From NCBI GenBank assembly GCA_037178625.1, contig CM074134.1:496001-560000 (forward strand): DNA of 64,000 nt. Reading direction: 5' to 3'. The DNA is from Skeletonema tropicum (Eukaryota; Bacillariophyta; Thalassiosirophyceae; Thalassiosirales; Thalassiosiraceae). Of the stretch, positions 33,446 through 45,022 are shown one piece after another (positions within the stretch are counted from its first letter, which is position 1; each line of letters starts with the position of its first letter). Position numbers and translations under genes: made by a program. The notes beneath the pieces were generated by a model. That model was given only the letters and a program-made list of their open reading frames with translations, was not told the origin of the DNA and ran no database searches.

Positions 33446-34529
33446 CTCCCTCTGTCCCACAAAAAAGTAGCGATTTGAATTAGAATGGCTTAAACTTCAT
33501 CAATTTTCGTCGAGGAAAATGCTATCGCACATCGCACGCTGATTCACAGCGCGATTTTAAGTGAAAGTGGTGGTACTGTAAAGTTGGATGGTAATATTTC
33601 TTATCTACATACCTACATACACACCGCACAAAAAAACCACCTCCATGGTGATTATTCGGCGTACCCTAGTACCTTAGGAAGTGCTTATCATCACGGAACT
33701 AACGGCCTTATTGTCTTCATAAACATCATAGCAATCGATTTAGGCCATTAGTTCCGTGATCATAAGCTATATTGAGAGAGCTAGAGCGCATTTTCAGCAC
33801 ACAGGTGACGACGCCGAATTCCTGCACCATGTCGGTCCATGAAAGGGTTTTCGAGGATGTCTACAGCGATGACACTTGGCTGATCGATACAATATATTTA
33901 TTTGAATGTATCATTGCCACAGCCACCCCCCAAGTCTCTCAAAGCACTGCCTTGCGGTCAAACATCGACGCATCATCACAACATTTGACCCCCTATCCGA
34001 ACGGCCTCTCGTCGGAATTACTAATGTTCTGACCAAATAATCTTGTTATTACATATTAATAGAAGCGATTTAATCTATCAAACTTAATTAGGGACTTGGT
34101 ATTTATTAGTTGAGATATAGGCGACGGCGTCTACGCTGTCGGATGCCATGGTCATGATGGCTTTTTGATGCACGGTAGCTTGTGTAAGGGTACGGTAGCT
34201 AACTTAAGGTAAGAAATAGTGCACATAGAAGCTAGCATAAAATCGCGATTTACTAGCGCGGTGAATCAGCGTGATCGTTGGAAATCTTATTTCACGGCGG
34301 TTACAATGGAATCGAGGTAGGAGGTTGTTAAGCGGCTATTTGTGATGATATTATGATAAAGGACATTAAATTAACCTTAAATCTAACACTAATTCGAAAC
34401 TGATGAGTGAAAAAAGGGCCTCTCGGACACTTGTGTAGGATTGGACTGTAGGAATTAATACCTAAATAGCTACTTTTTTTGGGACTACGATTAACTTCAA
34501 ATAGCTACTTTTTTTTGGGACAGAGGGAG
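33446..34529. mobile_element. Tc1/mariner-type element with Stowaway-like ends
   Basis: Both ends begin CTCCCTCTGTCCCA and run into a run of A and AGTAGC, inverted, with TA on each side (33444-33445, 34530-34531). The right terminal sequence is present twice in tandem, about 40 bp apart (near 34465 and 34505). Ends of the form CTCCCTCxGT with a TA duplication define plant Stowaway-type elements. The 1084-bp interior has no intact transposase. An internal inverted repeat lies at 33684-33707 and 33743-33766 (CTTATCATCACGGAACTAAC). Confidence 0.85.
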
Positions 34530-34811
34530 TACCTAACAGCTGGCTGATGTTCTGAGCTTAAAGCTTATTTAGAAAATTACTCTCTATACTAGACAAGTAC
34601 ACATCTCTTTTGTGTTTCTTTGGCTCCTTAGAACCGCAATGGTAAACCCATCCTACCATCTTCCGTTAGGTCTGAACATAAGAGCAGACTGTTCGGGGAT
34701 TTGGCCGTGTTCGGCGCAACTTTTAGGGCTTGAGCAGAGTCCATTTTAAGGCAAAATATGTGTTAAGATTCCTGAGGTTATTCGTCATCAGCTGTTGAAG
34801 GTGCAGAAGGA

Positions 34812-35890
34812 TTATGGCGAAGGATGTCTTTTTCCTGGGATGATTATGGGATCATACATGACAGTAAATCCCCGATGACATTGTACCCTACGTTTCCAAG
34901 TTGTCCTTTCACTTAAATTGTCAAACCTTGGGAGGCGTGAACCAATATCAAGAAAGCATGCTTTGTCTCCGAGAAGCTTCTGAAAGGCATTATTAATTAC
35001 GTCATCATCCTCAGTCACTTCAAATTCGTTTTCTGTCTGAGAGGCAGAAACGGATGGAGATGATTTGGGCTTGTCGTTGTCTTGACCAGCTTCTTTCTCC
35101 GGAGTGATATTGGAAACATTCGGGGCGGAGGCGTTATCGTAAGAATGGAGTTCATCGTTGCCAAAGCGCACGCAAACCTGATCTGTCTCCTTATCCATGT
35201 CACTTTTTCCAGATGCCGGGGAAACGTTTGGAGATGTCGGACCCTTGGCTGCAGAATCCGATGTATCCATTGGACAGACTTCCACTTCGTCAGGATCTCC
35301 TGCTGTACCCTTATCACCGCCAGTAAGAGTGACAGGAGACTTCTTTCCAGCAGACGCGTCAGGAACACTTTCTGACATGGTGACATCAGATGTAGGAATG
35401 TTCACATTTTCACCCGACTTTTCCTCTCCCGCTCCAGTTTTGGCTGTTTTACTGGGACGATGTTGCTTGTCACCAGTGGAAGTCAAGGAAGAGGGCTTCT
35501 AGCAGATTCCGCAGCATCGGTATGCTTTAAGGCCACAGATGGAGGCTTAGTGGAGGTGGCAGTAGCAGAAGGCTTGGCAGGTTGGCTCGATTGACGAGGA
35601 GGAGTAGCGCTGATGCCTCCGATAGGGCGCCGTTCTCCACGTTTGGGAGATCCACGGCTCTTCTTGTTACGCTTCTTGGTGGTCCCAAAAATAGGAGCAA
35701 GAGGAGGTTCCGTAGAGTTGGAGGAGGATAGGGTTGACTTCTTGGTTCCGCCGACGATAGGGGCAGTGGCCGTTTTTCCAGAAGATGCAGCTGCAGAGGC
35801 AGGAGTGGAGGCAAGAGATTGTCCTTTGAGGATACTCTTGGTAGAGGCAGTAAAGGCTTTGTTAGTACGGTTGTTCTTTCCGGGAGACAT
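34812..35890 (-). CDS. Hypothetical low-complexity protein, frame interrupted
   Basis: ATG at 35890 (MSPGKNNRTNKAFTASTKSI) opens a Ser/Thr/Pro/Lys-rich frame of 135 residues that stops at 35483. The minus-strand frame 35486-34812 continues with similar composition and 223 residues. It ends in a more ordered part containing NNAFQKLLGDKACFLDIGS and RGFTVMYDPIIIPGKRHPSP. The join needs a one-base change near 35485-35500. The ordered end suggests one real protein of about 360 residues. Lys/Ser-rich start and short globular end recall retroelement gag proteins, but there is no zinc knuckle, so I leave it unnamed. Confidence 0.5.
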
Positions 35891-35947
35891 GATAACAGTA
35901 GAAGATGATTTGCACCAAAGGAGATAATTCAATTGTTTTGTTGGGAT

Positions 35948-36253
35948 CAATAATGTGGTGATGGGGAGGTGAAATTGTGTTGTTTGTGGCCAGAATTTCA
36001 ATCGGGTCCGTCTCCGGCAGTCAGCGACATAAATCCACGGTTGAAAATTCCACGATGATCTCCTCACCAAGACGAATCGATAGAGACGGTGTGGAGCATT
36101 CAATAATGTGGTGATGGGGAGGTGAAATTGTGTTGTTTGTGGCCAGAATTTCAATCGGGTCCGTCTCCGGCAGTCGGCGACATAAATCCACGGTTGAAAA
36201 TTCCACGATGATCTCCTCACCAAGACGAATCGATAGAGACGGTGTGGAGCATT
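35948..36253. repeat. Tandem duplication, two 153-bp units
   Basis: Units 35948-36100 and 36101-36253 each begin CAATAATGTGGTGATGGGGA and differ at about one base (CAGTCAGCG against CAGTCGGCG) before the final GAGCATT. They lie immediately upstream of the minus-strand gene starting at 35890, so they may be its promoter or 5' leader. Near-identity means the duplication is recent. Confidence 0.9.
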
Positions 36254-36585
36254 GTCCCCCACTGTCAAGTGAGTATCTTGGTGCGGAAAAACTCTTACTA
36301 CGGGGCCTCAACGCCATCTCGAGGGAGGGACGATGTACCTGTTGTACTAATTCCTACGTTGAACTCTGTTTAGCTTTAGTAAGAATTCCTCGAGAAATTA
36401 ACAGCTGGCTGATGTTCTGAAAAGTGAAAATGATACTCACTAAGTACGTAAAGAAGGTGAAAGAGTAACAGTGAGGACTCACAAACATAACCACCGACAC
36501 AACCACCAAACCAGGCTCCCACGAAGAACAAAGAGACAAAGTTGCCAAGCGAAGGCTGCCCCCTTTCCACAACCGACGCCAAATA

Positions 36586-37111
36586 ATGAGCGTACAATTT
36601 GCGGACAACGCACAGATGCTCATCTTCGAGCATTCTAAAGACAGCGATGGCAAAAGCGTAGCTTGTGAAGACCTCTGGTACACCCCAGCTGAGTATGACC
36701 GCATGGCTCTTGCTGTCAGGGAATCTGTCTTCGAATTGTGGCGGAGGCAGAGGGCATCACAAGTGAGCGATGCTGCAGGCGTTGGAGACGAGAATGAAGA
36801 ATCGCCCTTACCCCAAGCTGAAGCTGAAGCTGGGCTTCAGAGTATCCGTTCGGATTGCGTAGGCATCGAACACCTACTCACACGTGCATCAATGCTCGAG
36901 GTGAGGACTTGCAGAGCGCGATGTGTCGCTGGTGTTCTCGAAGAGCAAGCAAGGCGCAAGGCAGATGGCTGATCAATCTCTATCTACTTCGTTGAGGTTC
37001 AGGTGGGATGCTATCGCACTTTCCTCTTTGGCACAGACAAGGAGGGCCACGTTAAGAGCACGAAGGCTGGGCAAGCTACACCGTGATGCAGTCTTGGACG
37101 AAGGACGCTGA
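36586..37111 (+). CDS. Short lineage-specific protein (LWYT family), frame interrupted
   Basis: ATG 36586 gives MSVQFADNAQMLIFEHSKDS, followed by EDLWYTPAEYDRMALAVRES. The first frame ends in VLEEQARRKADG at 36972. A second frame (+1) continues with AIALSSLAQTRRATLRARRL to 37111. As I recall diatom genomes, they contain many short proteins built in this order: an LW/Y.EE-type motif, a central GIEH segment, Arg-rich VLEEQ, and a final A..LA..R helix. Their function is unknown. The shift can be placed at the TGA after ADG (read as ADGDQS), but an inserted base nearby is the simpler reading. Confidence 0.6.
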
Positions 37112-37231
37112 AGAGAGCGCGGATGATGGGCCCTGAACTGCCTAAGCTTAACGAGATTCGTTCATCCAACAGCACCAGCAACAGCTAGCCGTGTGGCTAT
37201 TTTGAAAAGGGAATCAGGACACTTTTAGGAG

Positions 37232-37371
37232 ATATATAACAGAAATTTTACAGTAGAATAGTTGAACAACTTAAGAGAAACTTAATATGACGAGGTCATC
37301 TTTATTTTGCATAGCAATGCGGCTACTAATGTAACAGTTCGGTGGGCCCTCTCAGAGGCGACATTATCTAT
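37232..37371. repeat. 3' flank fragment shared with 5236-5294
   Basis: TATAACAGAAATTTTA and GGTGGGCCCTC with GAGGCGACATTATCTA match 5236-5294 with an extra ~80 bp between them. It follows the LWYT-family gene. Confidence 0.6.
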
Positions 37372-37449
37372 GGTAACTGATAACGAACATGTGCTGCAAT
37401 AGCTATATATTCCCAGATCGCATCCCAAGACAAGGGATCATCCTTGTCA

Positions 37450-38360
37450 AGATCAATTCGATTGATCGAATAAAGCAATGCTGCCCGCTTAAGCAATGAA
37501 ACTGCTAGCAATGCGAAAGAAAAGAATGATAGCTTTTAATAGCAACGTCAACGTAGAGTATTGTAATTGTAGTGAGACGAATCTGCCGCCGACCCCATAG
37601 CCTGCCTTTCGCAGGCAGGGGTCGGCGCTCGAAAATCGATGATGCCTGAGGCGATCTGTAGTGTTAGCCTATCCAGCAGATTAGTTCTCTTCGAATATTG
37701 GTGCTATGATAAAGGTGAGCACAGTTCTGAAATCCTCTCGGTGAGCTGAGTTCAAATCCGGTGTGTATGTGAGGTACTTTTGGCATCATGATGACCGTTT
37801 TGTAGCCAGCACCTTATATTCCAGCACCTTATATTATTTGGCCTTATTTAGCCCTTTTCTTTATGTCGGATCAGGCATCATTTTTTTCCCGTACTAGAGA
37901 ATGTCAGCACATTATATTCAGATTTCCACGTGTCAGGCCCTTATATCATTGGTTTCTTTTTCAACTAGAGAATGTCATCATGATGGAATGAATGTGTGAT
38001 AAGGAGCCAAAGACCCAAGGAAACTGGAAGAGGGGACCCCTTTTGGGGTTAACCCTTAAGTCAAGCTAGAAGTGGGGCTAACAAATTTTTTTCATAAAAT
38101 TGCATACACCACGGATTCGAACTCAGCTCACCGAGAGCAGCATTTTAAGCACCTTTAAAGTTTTAAGCAAGGGTAGGTTACTCCCATGTGGCGGAAGAGA
38201 ACTAATAATTGGCGATTTATTGGATAGGGTAACACTACAGATCGCCCTGACTTCCTGCGGTTATGTACCGCCTCCTTTAAGCTGCCGTGCATGCAGGCGC
38301 CTACACTGCTTATCTCTTCTCTCTTCTAGCACATTTTATGGGGCTCTCTCGTTATTTTGT
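37450..38360. repeat. Repeat family R1, copy 3, split by an insertion
   Basis: R1 sequence (TTCGATTGATCGAATAAAGC, AATCTGCCGCCGACCCCAT) runs to 37649 and resumes at 38247 with CTGACTTCCTGCGGTTA. The intervening 597 bp are the element at 37650-38246. Confidence 0.8.
37650..38246. mobile_element. Inverted-repeat element with 4-bp target duplication
   Basis: Ends GGCGATCTGTAGTGTTA are inverted; similarity between the arms continues with gaps for over 100 bp, including CTCTCGGTGAGCTGAGTTC. CTGA flanks both sides (37646-37649, 38247-38250). The R1 copy at 27150 shows the empty site, GATGCCTGACTTCCTG, which confirms the boundaries. No protein is encoded. The arm contains GAGTTCGAATCC, which resembles a tRNA B box. 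Superfamily undetermined. Confidence 0.9.
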
Positions 38361-38617
38361 AACCATTTCGTTGCCATCACCGAAATTCGAACGAATATAG
38401 AACTCTGTTTGCTTTTTGTTTCTGTTTTCAGTAAGCTCCTTCGCCTTCGCAATTCATGATTCGTGTACAACTAATTACATTCATTATGTACAGAAATTCA
38501 TTCCAATCATCTTCCATTCACTTTAACAAGAAGTGTCGCTGTTCGCCAGAGATACAACTCTTCTACTTCTTCGTGACACTGTGGTGGGCCCCGGACACAT
38601 GGACGGAGAGCTATCTT

Positions 38618-39249
38618 CTACAATTGTTGCGCTGCTGCGTGCTGCAGTAGCTTGACAGTTCTCAACGATGCATTACACATTATAGCATGCTCCAACGGGC
38701 TCATTTCGTCTTCATCTTCTATTGTAGCTGCAGCAAGAGACTCTGACAGAAGAGCACATATTATGGCATCGTGACTTATTGGTTGGGTTTTCGCGGCTTC
38801 ATCAGTTTCATCGTCGTTTTCTTCGAACAGCACAGATGAGCTATCACATGCAAAGTGCATTGGAGTCTTTCCATCTACGTTTTGAACATCACATGCATCA
38901 GGGTAGACAAGAGCAAGGATCTTGATCAACCTATCGGAGCCACAGCTGATCCAGCGCAGCTACGTGAAGTGGAGTCCGACCGAGACAATCACTGGTCGCT
39001 ATTAGGTTGGGACAAATCTCGACCATGTCGAGAACAAGCTCCGGTGGAGGGTCGCATTCGCAATTTCGTACAGCGTAAAGTAACGTCATGCAATTGAATT
39101 CGGGAATCTGCGCACGATAATGTTTGACCGAGCTCGGAAGTGTGCTGGACTTGGTTCAAGGGCGTAGTAGGAGCGAATAACTCCCATTCACGGGCATCGA
39201 TCAGTCCCAGCAGATATGATATGGATTCTAGCACTTCGACGCTGGTCAT
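38618..39249 (-). pseudogene. Short ankyrin-repeat protein, two frame changes
   Basis: The start at 39249 gives MTSVEVLESISYLLGLIDAR. A second frame then reads PEFNCMTLLYAVRNC, LVLDMVEICPNLI and GRTPLHVAALDQ. A third frame runs LIKILALVYPDACDVQNVDG, KTPMHFACDSSS and ends EDEMSPLEHAIMCN. The TPLHVAA and TPMHFAC segments are ankyrin-repeat cores. The order matches a short ankyrin family I recall as frequent in diatom genomes. Both joins are +1 shifts; the second can fall at the TAG after LWLR. I list it as broken, but if the two extra bases are assembly errors it is an ordinary gene. Confidence 0.7.
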
Positions 39250-39566
39250 TATTGATAGGAGTAGTACAAGAATTGAATGGAGCTTCCGTCTTTCGTTCTA
39301 GAACAACAGTACTTATGATAATACCCACTAAAATTCACCCAACACTTTCCTCATAGATATCCCTACCGGTAACCCACACGTGCGTAGCAAATAAACCTAT
39401 GGAAAAAAAGATCCAGATCATTTAGATCACTGTTGCTGTTGATAAGTAGTAGGTACTCCGATGACCATAATTATGCCAAAGACTTTGCCAAAGAAGATGT
39501 TACCATGATCCTCGACCATTATAGCGAGACTAACTACTTTTGACACTGCCATATTACATACACATA

Positions 39567-42150
39567 ATGAAATCCACCAACGTCCTCTCCGACAAAGTGA
39601 ACCGCGCCCTCCATCTTCGCACAGACACACCCGCCTTCAAAGCCGCCCTTTCTGCCTTGGCCACTCTACCCTCATCCTCTTCTTCCACCACCACCAACAA
39701 CAATGGTCCATCAAGTAATGCAGCTACCTCTAACAACAACAACAACAGTAGCGACGGAGGAGGAATAATCGACGCCAAATCAGTCCGCGCCGCAATCGAA
39801 AGTGACGCACTCAAACGAGCACTGCAATTTCAAACCGAATTGCAAAAATTGGCACGTGATGCAACCACATTACGTGAGCGTGTGGATCATGTGTCCAGGG
39901 TGGCAGTGCAGATTGGTACCATTGTTGATAAGCGAATTATTAGTCAGGAGGAGGTGGACTTGTTGTTGAATGGAGATGATGCTGCTGGTGGCGGTGGTAT
40001 GGAGCACAACATGACTACTACTACAACTACCACCTCGAATAATGCTTCACCGTGGGAAATGGAACGGACACTTGCATCGAAATTACACGCCGCTCACAAA
40101 TCTTATGTGGATGCCACTCATCGTCAAATAGCTGTGGATGCCTTTCTTGATAAATTCGATTTGGGTGATAATGAGGCACGATTGTTAGATCATTACAATT
40201 TCCAAGGCTTTCTACTCTCGGGAGGAGGAGACTACGAGTATGACGAGGATGGTGGTACTAACAACAATCCATGGTGTCATCCGAGCGCGGCATTGTATAT
40301 CAATCCAAATCCATCGGGGGAGACTATGGAGGATGTTACCAGTTTTTTTAATGCGTTGGAACGGTTGGTGGTGATTCGGAGGGAGTTGAGCAAGACGTTT
40401 GGCACAAGTGATACTACCAGTGCGGATGAGTCATTATCATTTGACGAGGAAAAGAATGATAATATTGGAAACCGATCATCCTCTGGTCAATTGGGGACCA
40501 ATTCGGCATTGCGCATGATGGAACAATTGGCTGCACGGCAAGAACGTGCCTACGAACGCCTCTACACATTCCTCCAATTCTTCTTGGGGATTGGATCCGC
40601 AACACCAAATACACATCATAATGTACCCACATCCTCCAATGATGCGGGAAGAGCATTTTCTGCAGAGTCGTCTCAATTTGGAGCACTGGGACGATTTCAG
40701 GATGGTGATGATATGGACGAGGCGTTTGGTCATCCAGTCATTCGTAGGGCGTTATGGGTTCTACGACACTCTCCTGCACATCATGTTCATGCGTTGGAGT
40801 TGATTGCGTCAAGTCGTCGAACGGAGGTGACGAGGCGATTTCTGTTGGCTCTTACGTCTGGATATGGGGGCATGGCTCCATTGGAGATGAGGGCGCACGA
40901 TCCAGTGGGGTATGTGGGTGATATGCTTGCATTTGCATTTCGAGCATTTAGGGTGGAGGGTGAGTTGGTCAAGACTTTGTTTTTGTCCGATAAAGAGAAT
41001 GACGAAAACGACGAAGAGAAGGGACAAGATGATGAGGAGGAGGATTATGACGATACTGCAGATGATAGTAGGCCAATGAGTGCTTCCGAATTGCTGGCCC
41101 AAAGTATGGGAGGGCTTTCAAGACCATTAAAAACTCGCCTCTCGCAGGTCATCATGTCTTTGGCATCTCAAGGGGGGTCTATGACTGACGGGGGAAGCGG
41201 GGCGGCAGCTATGCAGTCCAGTGACGAGGAAGATTCCTCTTCTTCGCTTAATCGGCTCGTGGCAATATTCTCTGTAAGCGGTCTATTACGATTCTATTGT
41301 TCTGCAATTGAAAAGGCATTAGAAAAGGCCCAAGCTGAAAATGAAGTGATTACTGAGAGTCCACTCCTTACAACGTGTGATGAATGTCTATCAGAAGCCG
41401 CAGACTGCTATGTTGCATCACTTCGAGCATATGGTGCAATGTTAGGGAGTCACTCTTTAACTTTGTCACAATCAGAAGCGCATTTGGCCCAGCGCGCAAT
41501 AACGCTTATAGCCAACGAACGAGTGGCTTCTCCTGGATTTGCAGACGATGCACTGTCTTTGGACAATGCAGAAGACGATCTTGTTTCCAAACAGCTTTCA
41601 CTCTCATTCCTCGTGAGTACAATGGTGGATGCTGCAATGACACATCTGAAAACGCTTGATGATACGAATGCACTAAAAATGGCAGTAAAGGCCGCGTCAA
41701 AAAGTGGGTTGGACTCAGAAGAAACAAACAAATGGATGTCACTAATTGATGAAAAAGAACAGAATCTCGTGGAGGTACTGGTTGGCTCTGAAGCAGAGAT
41801 CTTATTGGAAGAATGTGGCTTAGGTGCAATCAGATCAGGAATCAAAGATATGGAGAGAGTGTACATCGATGGAATGACCATATCATCTCATCCGGGACTA
41901 TCCAGAACTGAGGTAGAAGTGGCCATGAAAAAGTTCTATTCGTCGCTCTTCTCACCTCCAATCCCAACATTTGAAGATGAAATTAAAGATGTCCAATTGA
42001 GAAAGATTGCGCGATCTAGAACTGCAGCAAATAGTCATTGATGTGTATCAAGAAGTCTTCGGGGCATTGGCAAGTGAAAGAGGAGGATATACGGATCTAT
42101 CATTCTTGGAACACGATCCAAACCAAGTCAAAGCATTATTATCACTCTAA
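39567..42150 (+). CDS. COG6: Conserved oligomeric Golgi complex subunit 6
   Basis: COG6 is part of the eight-subunit tether for retrograde vesicles at the Golgi. The ATG at 39567 gives MKSTNVLSDKVNRALHLRTD. Family landmarks in order: a coiled-coil segment (ERVDHVSRVAVQIG), VDAFLDKFDL, MEQLAARQERAYERLYTFLQ, then RRFLLALTSGYGG and EMRAHDPVGYVGDMLAFAFR, the strongest COG6 match. Acidic and Asn-rich inserts make it longer than the human protein. The first frame stops at 42041. The next frame supplies LELQQIVIDVYQEVF and NQVKALLSL with a stop at 42150, matching the family's C-terminus. One extra base near 42009-42012 accounts for the break. The start is preceded by other in-frame codons but no other ATG. 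Confidence 0.93.
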
Positions 42151-43210
42151 TAATTGGTACTACTTATGTTTATCAATGTTTTATAGTTAATAATTGGCAC
42201 GGAATAGCACCTTTCCTCCCTCATAGCTCGCGCTGTCTCGTGACTGTTATATGTATACTGTAGAGCAAATGCAGCCACTCGTGTATACTTGATCTGACAT
42301 ATGTACGTTGCTTCAGTTCAGTCGTACTACGTATCCCTCATATCTTCACCATCAACTAGTACATCTTGCCTGTCATTGGCATCGTACTTACTCCTATTGG
42401 ACAATGCATTCTCTTTGTGAAGTCTTCGACTCAATATCATGTGAAATGAAGCTTCCAAATCGCCACCCTGTTACTAAGTAAGTACTTATATGTGTGTGTC
42501 GTCAAGCAGGAACTTCTGATGCAGCAGAGCGAGGGCAAATCGTGTGCAGCGTGGGCAGGTTGATGCGTTGTAGCGGGATCGTATGGTATTGTACCTTCCG
42601 GCATTTTTCACCACGTTCATGTCCACTTCCATCTACTTCCATCAACTTGTTTGGCGATCGCATCCGTCCGTTGGCGAGAAGTGGGTTCGCGGGCGTGGCT
42701 GGCGCAGATCCATCCGTTCAAAGGAATTGATCTTTGAATAATCTTATGGGAAAGAATGGAGGGTTTGAAATATTTCCTAACTCTCGTTTTTGTAGTGAAT
42801 TCCTCAGTATAGAGCCATTGTCTTGTCCTGTTCGTACGTAAATAAGCAAGGTCAGCAATGATAATGTAATGATGTGAAATATTAGACATGTAAGGAAGCA
42901 GACCCTGCTCATATTAAGATTTTCCCATGATGTCCCGGTCATACTTAATTCCCACGTTGATAAAATTTAAGAATAATCAATGAAACGCCCTCACATACGT
43001 TGGAATCAGTAGAGCATTGGCTCATGTTAAGGCGCCATTGGAATTGTGTTCGCCGAGTTTGTCAAGACTGGCAAGAAATGCGCATGGTGCTCAGCGTCAA
43101 CGCAGCATTGGTGAAAGATTTGGAAGTGCTTTGCTACTCTCATAATTTCACAAGACAAACATCAACACAACCTGTTGCATTGTAACCATCCTCAACAACC
43201 TCCGTCTACA
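42151..43210. other. Intergenic, no gene seen
   Basis: Short frames at 42494-42730, 42617-42889 and 43000-43185 show no domain. A TACTTAATTCCCACGTT motif of the dispersed type lies at 42943. The last ~70 bases are the AC-rich leader of the secreted-protein gene. Confidence 0.5.
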
Positions 43211-45022
43211 ATGAAGTTCTCCATGCTCACCATCGCAGGCGCTCTCGCAGCTGCCAACGCCGCCTCCACCCGCGGAGACGCCGCCAAAACTCTCAAGACA
43301 ATGGCTCTCATGCAAAAGTTCACCGACACCGTCAACAAGAAGGCTTTCGGTGGTTTCACCCGTCGTCTTGATGGGCAACAACAAAACATGAATTACGAGT
43401 ATGCTGATCAGGAAGTCACCGCTGAGACCATCATTCAACCTTACATGTGTGTTACCGCCACTGTCTACGACGGCAACAACAACAACAACAACAACAATGG
43501 CGATGCCAACAATGCCAACGCCAATGGAAATTACTTCCAGGCGAAGCCTACCGTGTCCTACCTCTCCTTCGTTGGTGCCACCGACGCCAACAACGGCGGA
43601 TACGATTATCTCTACGGCAACAACGATGAGTACATGACTACTTTGTCTGCTTACCTCCAGGCCATTGGTACCAGTTGGGCCGAAGAGAGGGCTCAGTTGT
43701 GCGAAGACTGTGAGCTTATGGAAAATTTCTGGTGAGTATGTATTATATTATTCTTTCTAATTTGTCTTGTGGTATTGACATGCCATGTAGTTGTTGTCTG
43801 ACACATGATGTGTATCTTTTTTGCTCTCCCTACTCTACAGCGAAATGTCTGAAGATGAAAGGTCTTACTTTGCCAACATGGACGAAGATGAGTTCGAACA
43901 ATACATTCAAAATCTCGAGGATGAATACGAGCAGCAGCAGCAAGAATACCAGCAGCAGCAGCAAGAGCAACAGGAGAAGGCCGAAGAGGAGATGGAAAAT
44001 TATGAAAATGGCGCCTACGCTGCCTACAATTACGGTAACTACAATAATGGAGGAGGACGTCGTCTCTTTGAGTCTCTTCAGACCATCTGCAACACTTGTG
44101 AAGAGAAGTGTGTCGACGAGGATGAAATTGAGCAATCTAAGGAGTACTACGAGGAGATGGAGAAGCTTTTCGAGGAAGCCATGTGTGTTGAGTCCGGTAA
44201 CGGGGGCTACATCGGTCACACTTGTGGAAGTGATGGTAAGTCCATCGAACTTGCCCTGTTCACCGATGAGAACTGCATGTACATGTCTGGCGAGCAGAAT
44301 GCGTACTCCTTGTATCAACAGGCCGTGGCTATGACCTACGGCAATGGTGATGCTGATGGCGATGGTCAACAGGATTACGACTGGAACCCTGATGACCTCG
44401 CATATGGTTACATGAACATGGTCACCGAGATGTTCTCTGATGAATACTCTTGCTCAACGGGTGCCGTAAGGAGCTACGACGGTGCGGTAAGTTTATATCC
44501 TGCTCTTTTTGTATTCAATGCGCCTCGTGCTTCCTTCTTCTAACTTATTCATATTCCATCTTCCGTCATTACAGGATCCCAGTGAAGCCTGCGAGAACCT
44601 TTACGAAAACGCCGTCTCCAAGAGTGATTGCATGGCCAACATGTACAACGAGGAAGGACAGGCCAACAACGGTAACCAATACGAATACAACGCTAACGGA
44701 AACCAATACGGAAACAGTGCCTACCCTGAAGGCTACGATATGATTTACAGTGAAGATGTTGCCGATGTGTGTGGGGAAATTCTTCAGCTTGAAGCCAACT
44801 TGGCAAACAGGGCATGGACCAACCCCTTCAACGGAGAAACCTTCCAACAATTGTTCGGTCAACAGTATTCTCTTTCAGGTGGTGCCATCGCTGGTATTGT
44901 CATCGCTGTCATTGCCGTTATTGCTGCTGTTGCCGCCGGCTGGTAATAAGGCGGTGCAGGCCAAGAAGGCGAAGAAGACCGACCTTGAGGAGCCTGTCTT
45001 CCAGGGCGGAGACCTTAGTTAA
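43211..45022 (+). CDS. Secreted Asn/Gln/Tyr-rich, Cys-containing type I membrane protein
   Basis: Three exons: 43211-43731, 43841-44486 and 44575 onward. GT-AG introns are 109 and 88 bp, with phases that agree (ENFC/EMSEDE and YDGA/DPSEAC). A signal peptide, MKFSMLTIAGALAAANAAS, starts the protein. The lumenal part has paired cysteines (CEDCEL, CNTCEEKC) with runs of Asn, Gln and Glu-Tyr. A membrane span (GAIAGIVIAVIAVIAAVAAG) closes the first frame at 44946, giving 512 residues. The +1 frame continues AVQAKKAKKTDLEEPVFQGG to 45022, a basic then acidic tail of the kind expected on the cytoplasmic side. The true protein probably includes it, with one extra base near 44944. Function unknown; cell-surface or vesicle membrane is inferred. 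Confidence 0.85.

Noticed and set aside
37740..37765. Possible tRNA 3' half (GAGTTCAAATCC, and GAGTTCGAATCC in the other arm)
   Set aside because: No matching A box, acceptor stem or anticodon arm could be folded around it; it is part of an inverted-repeat arm.
43401..44862. Alternative frames of 60-200 residues across the secreted-protein gene
   Set aside because: They are shadows of the three-exon gene and break at its introns.
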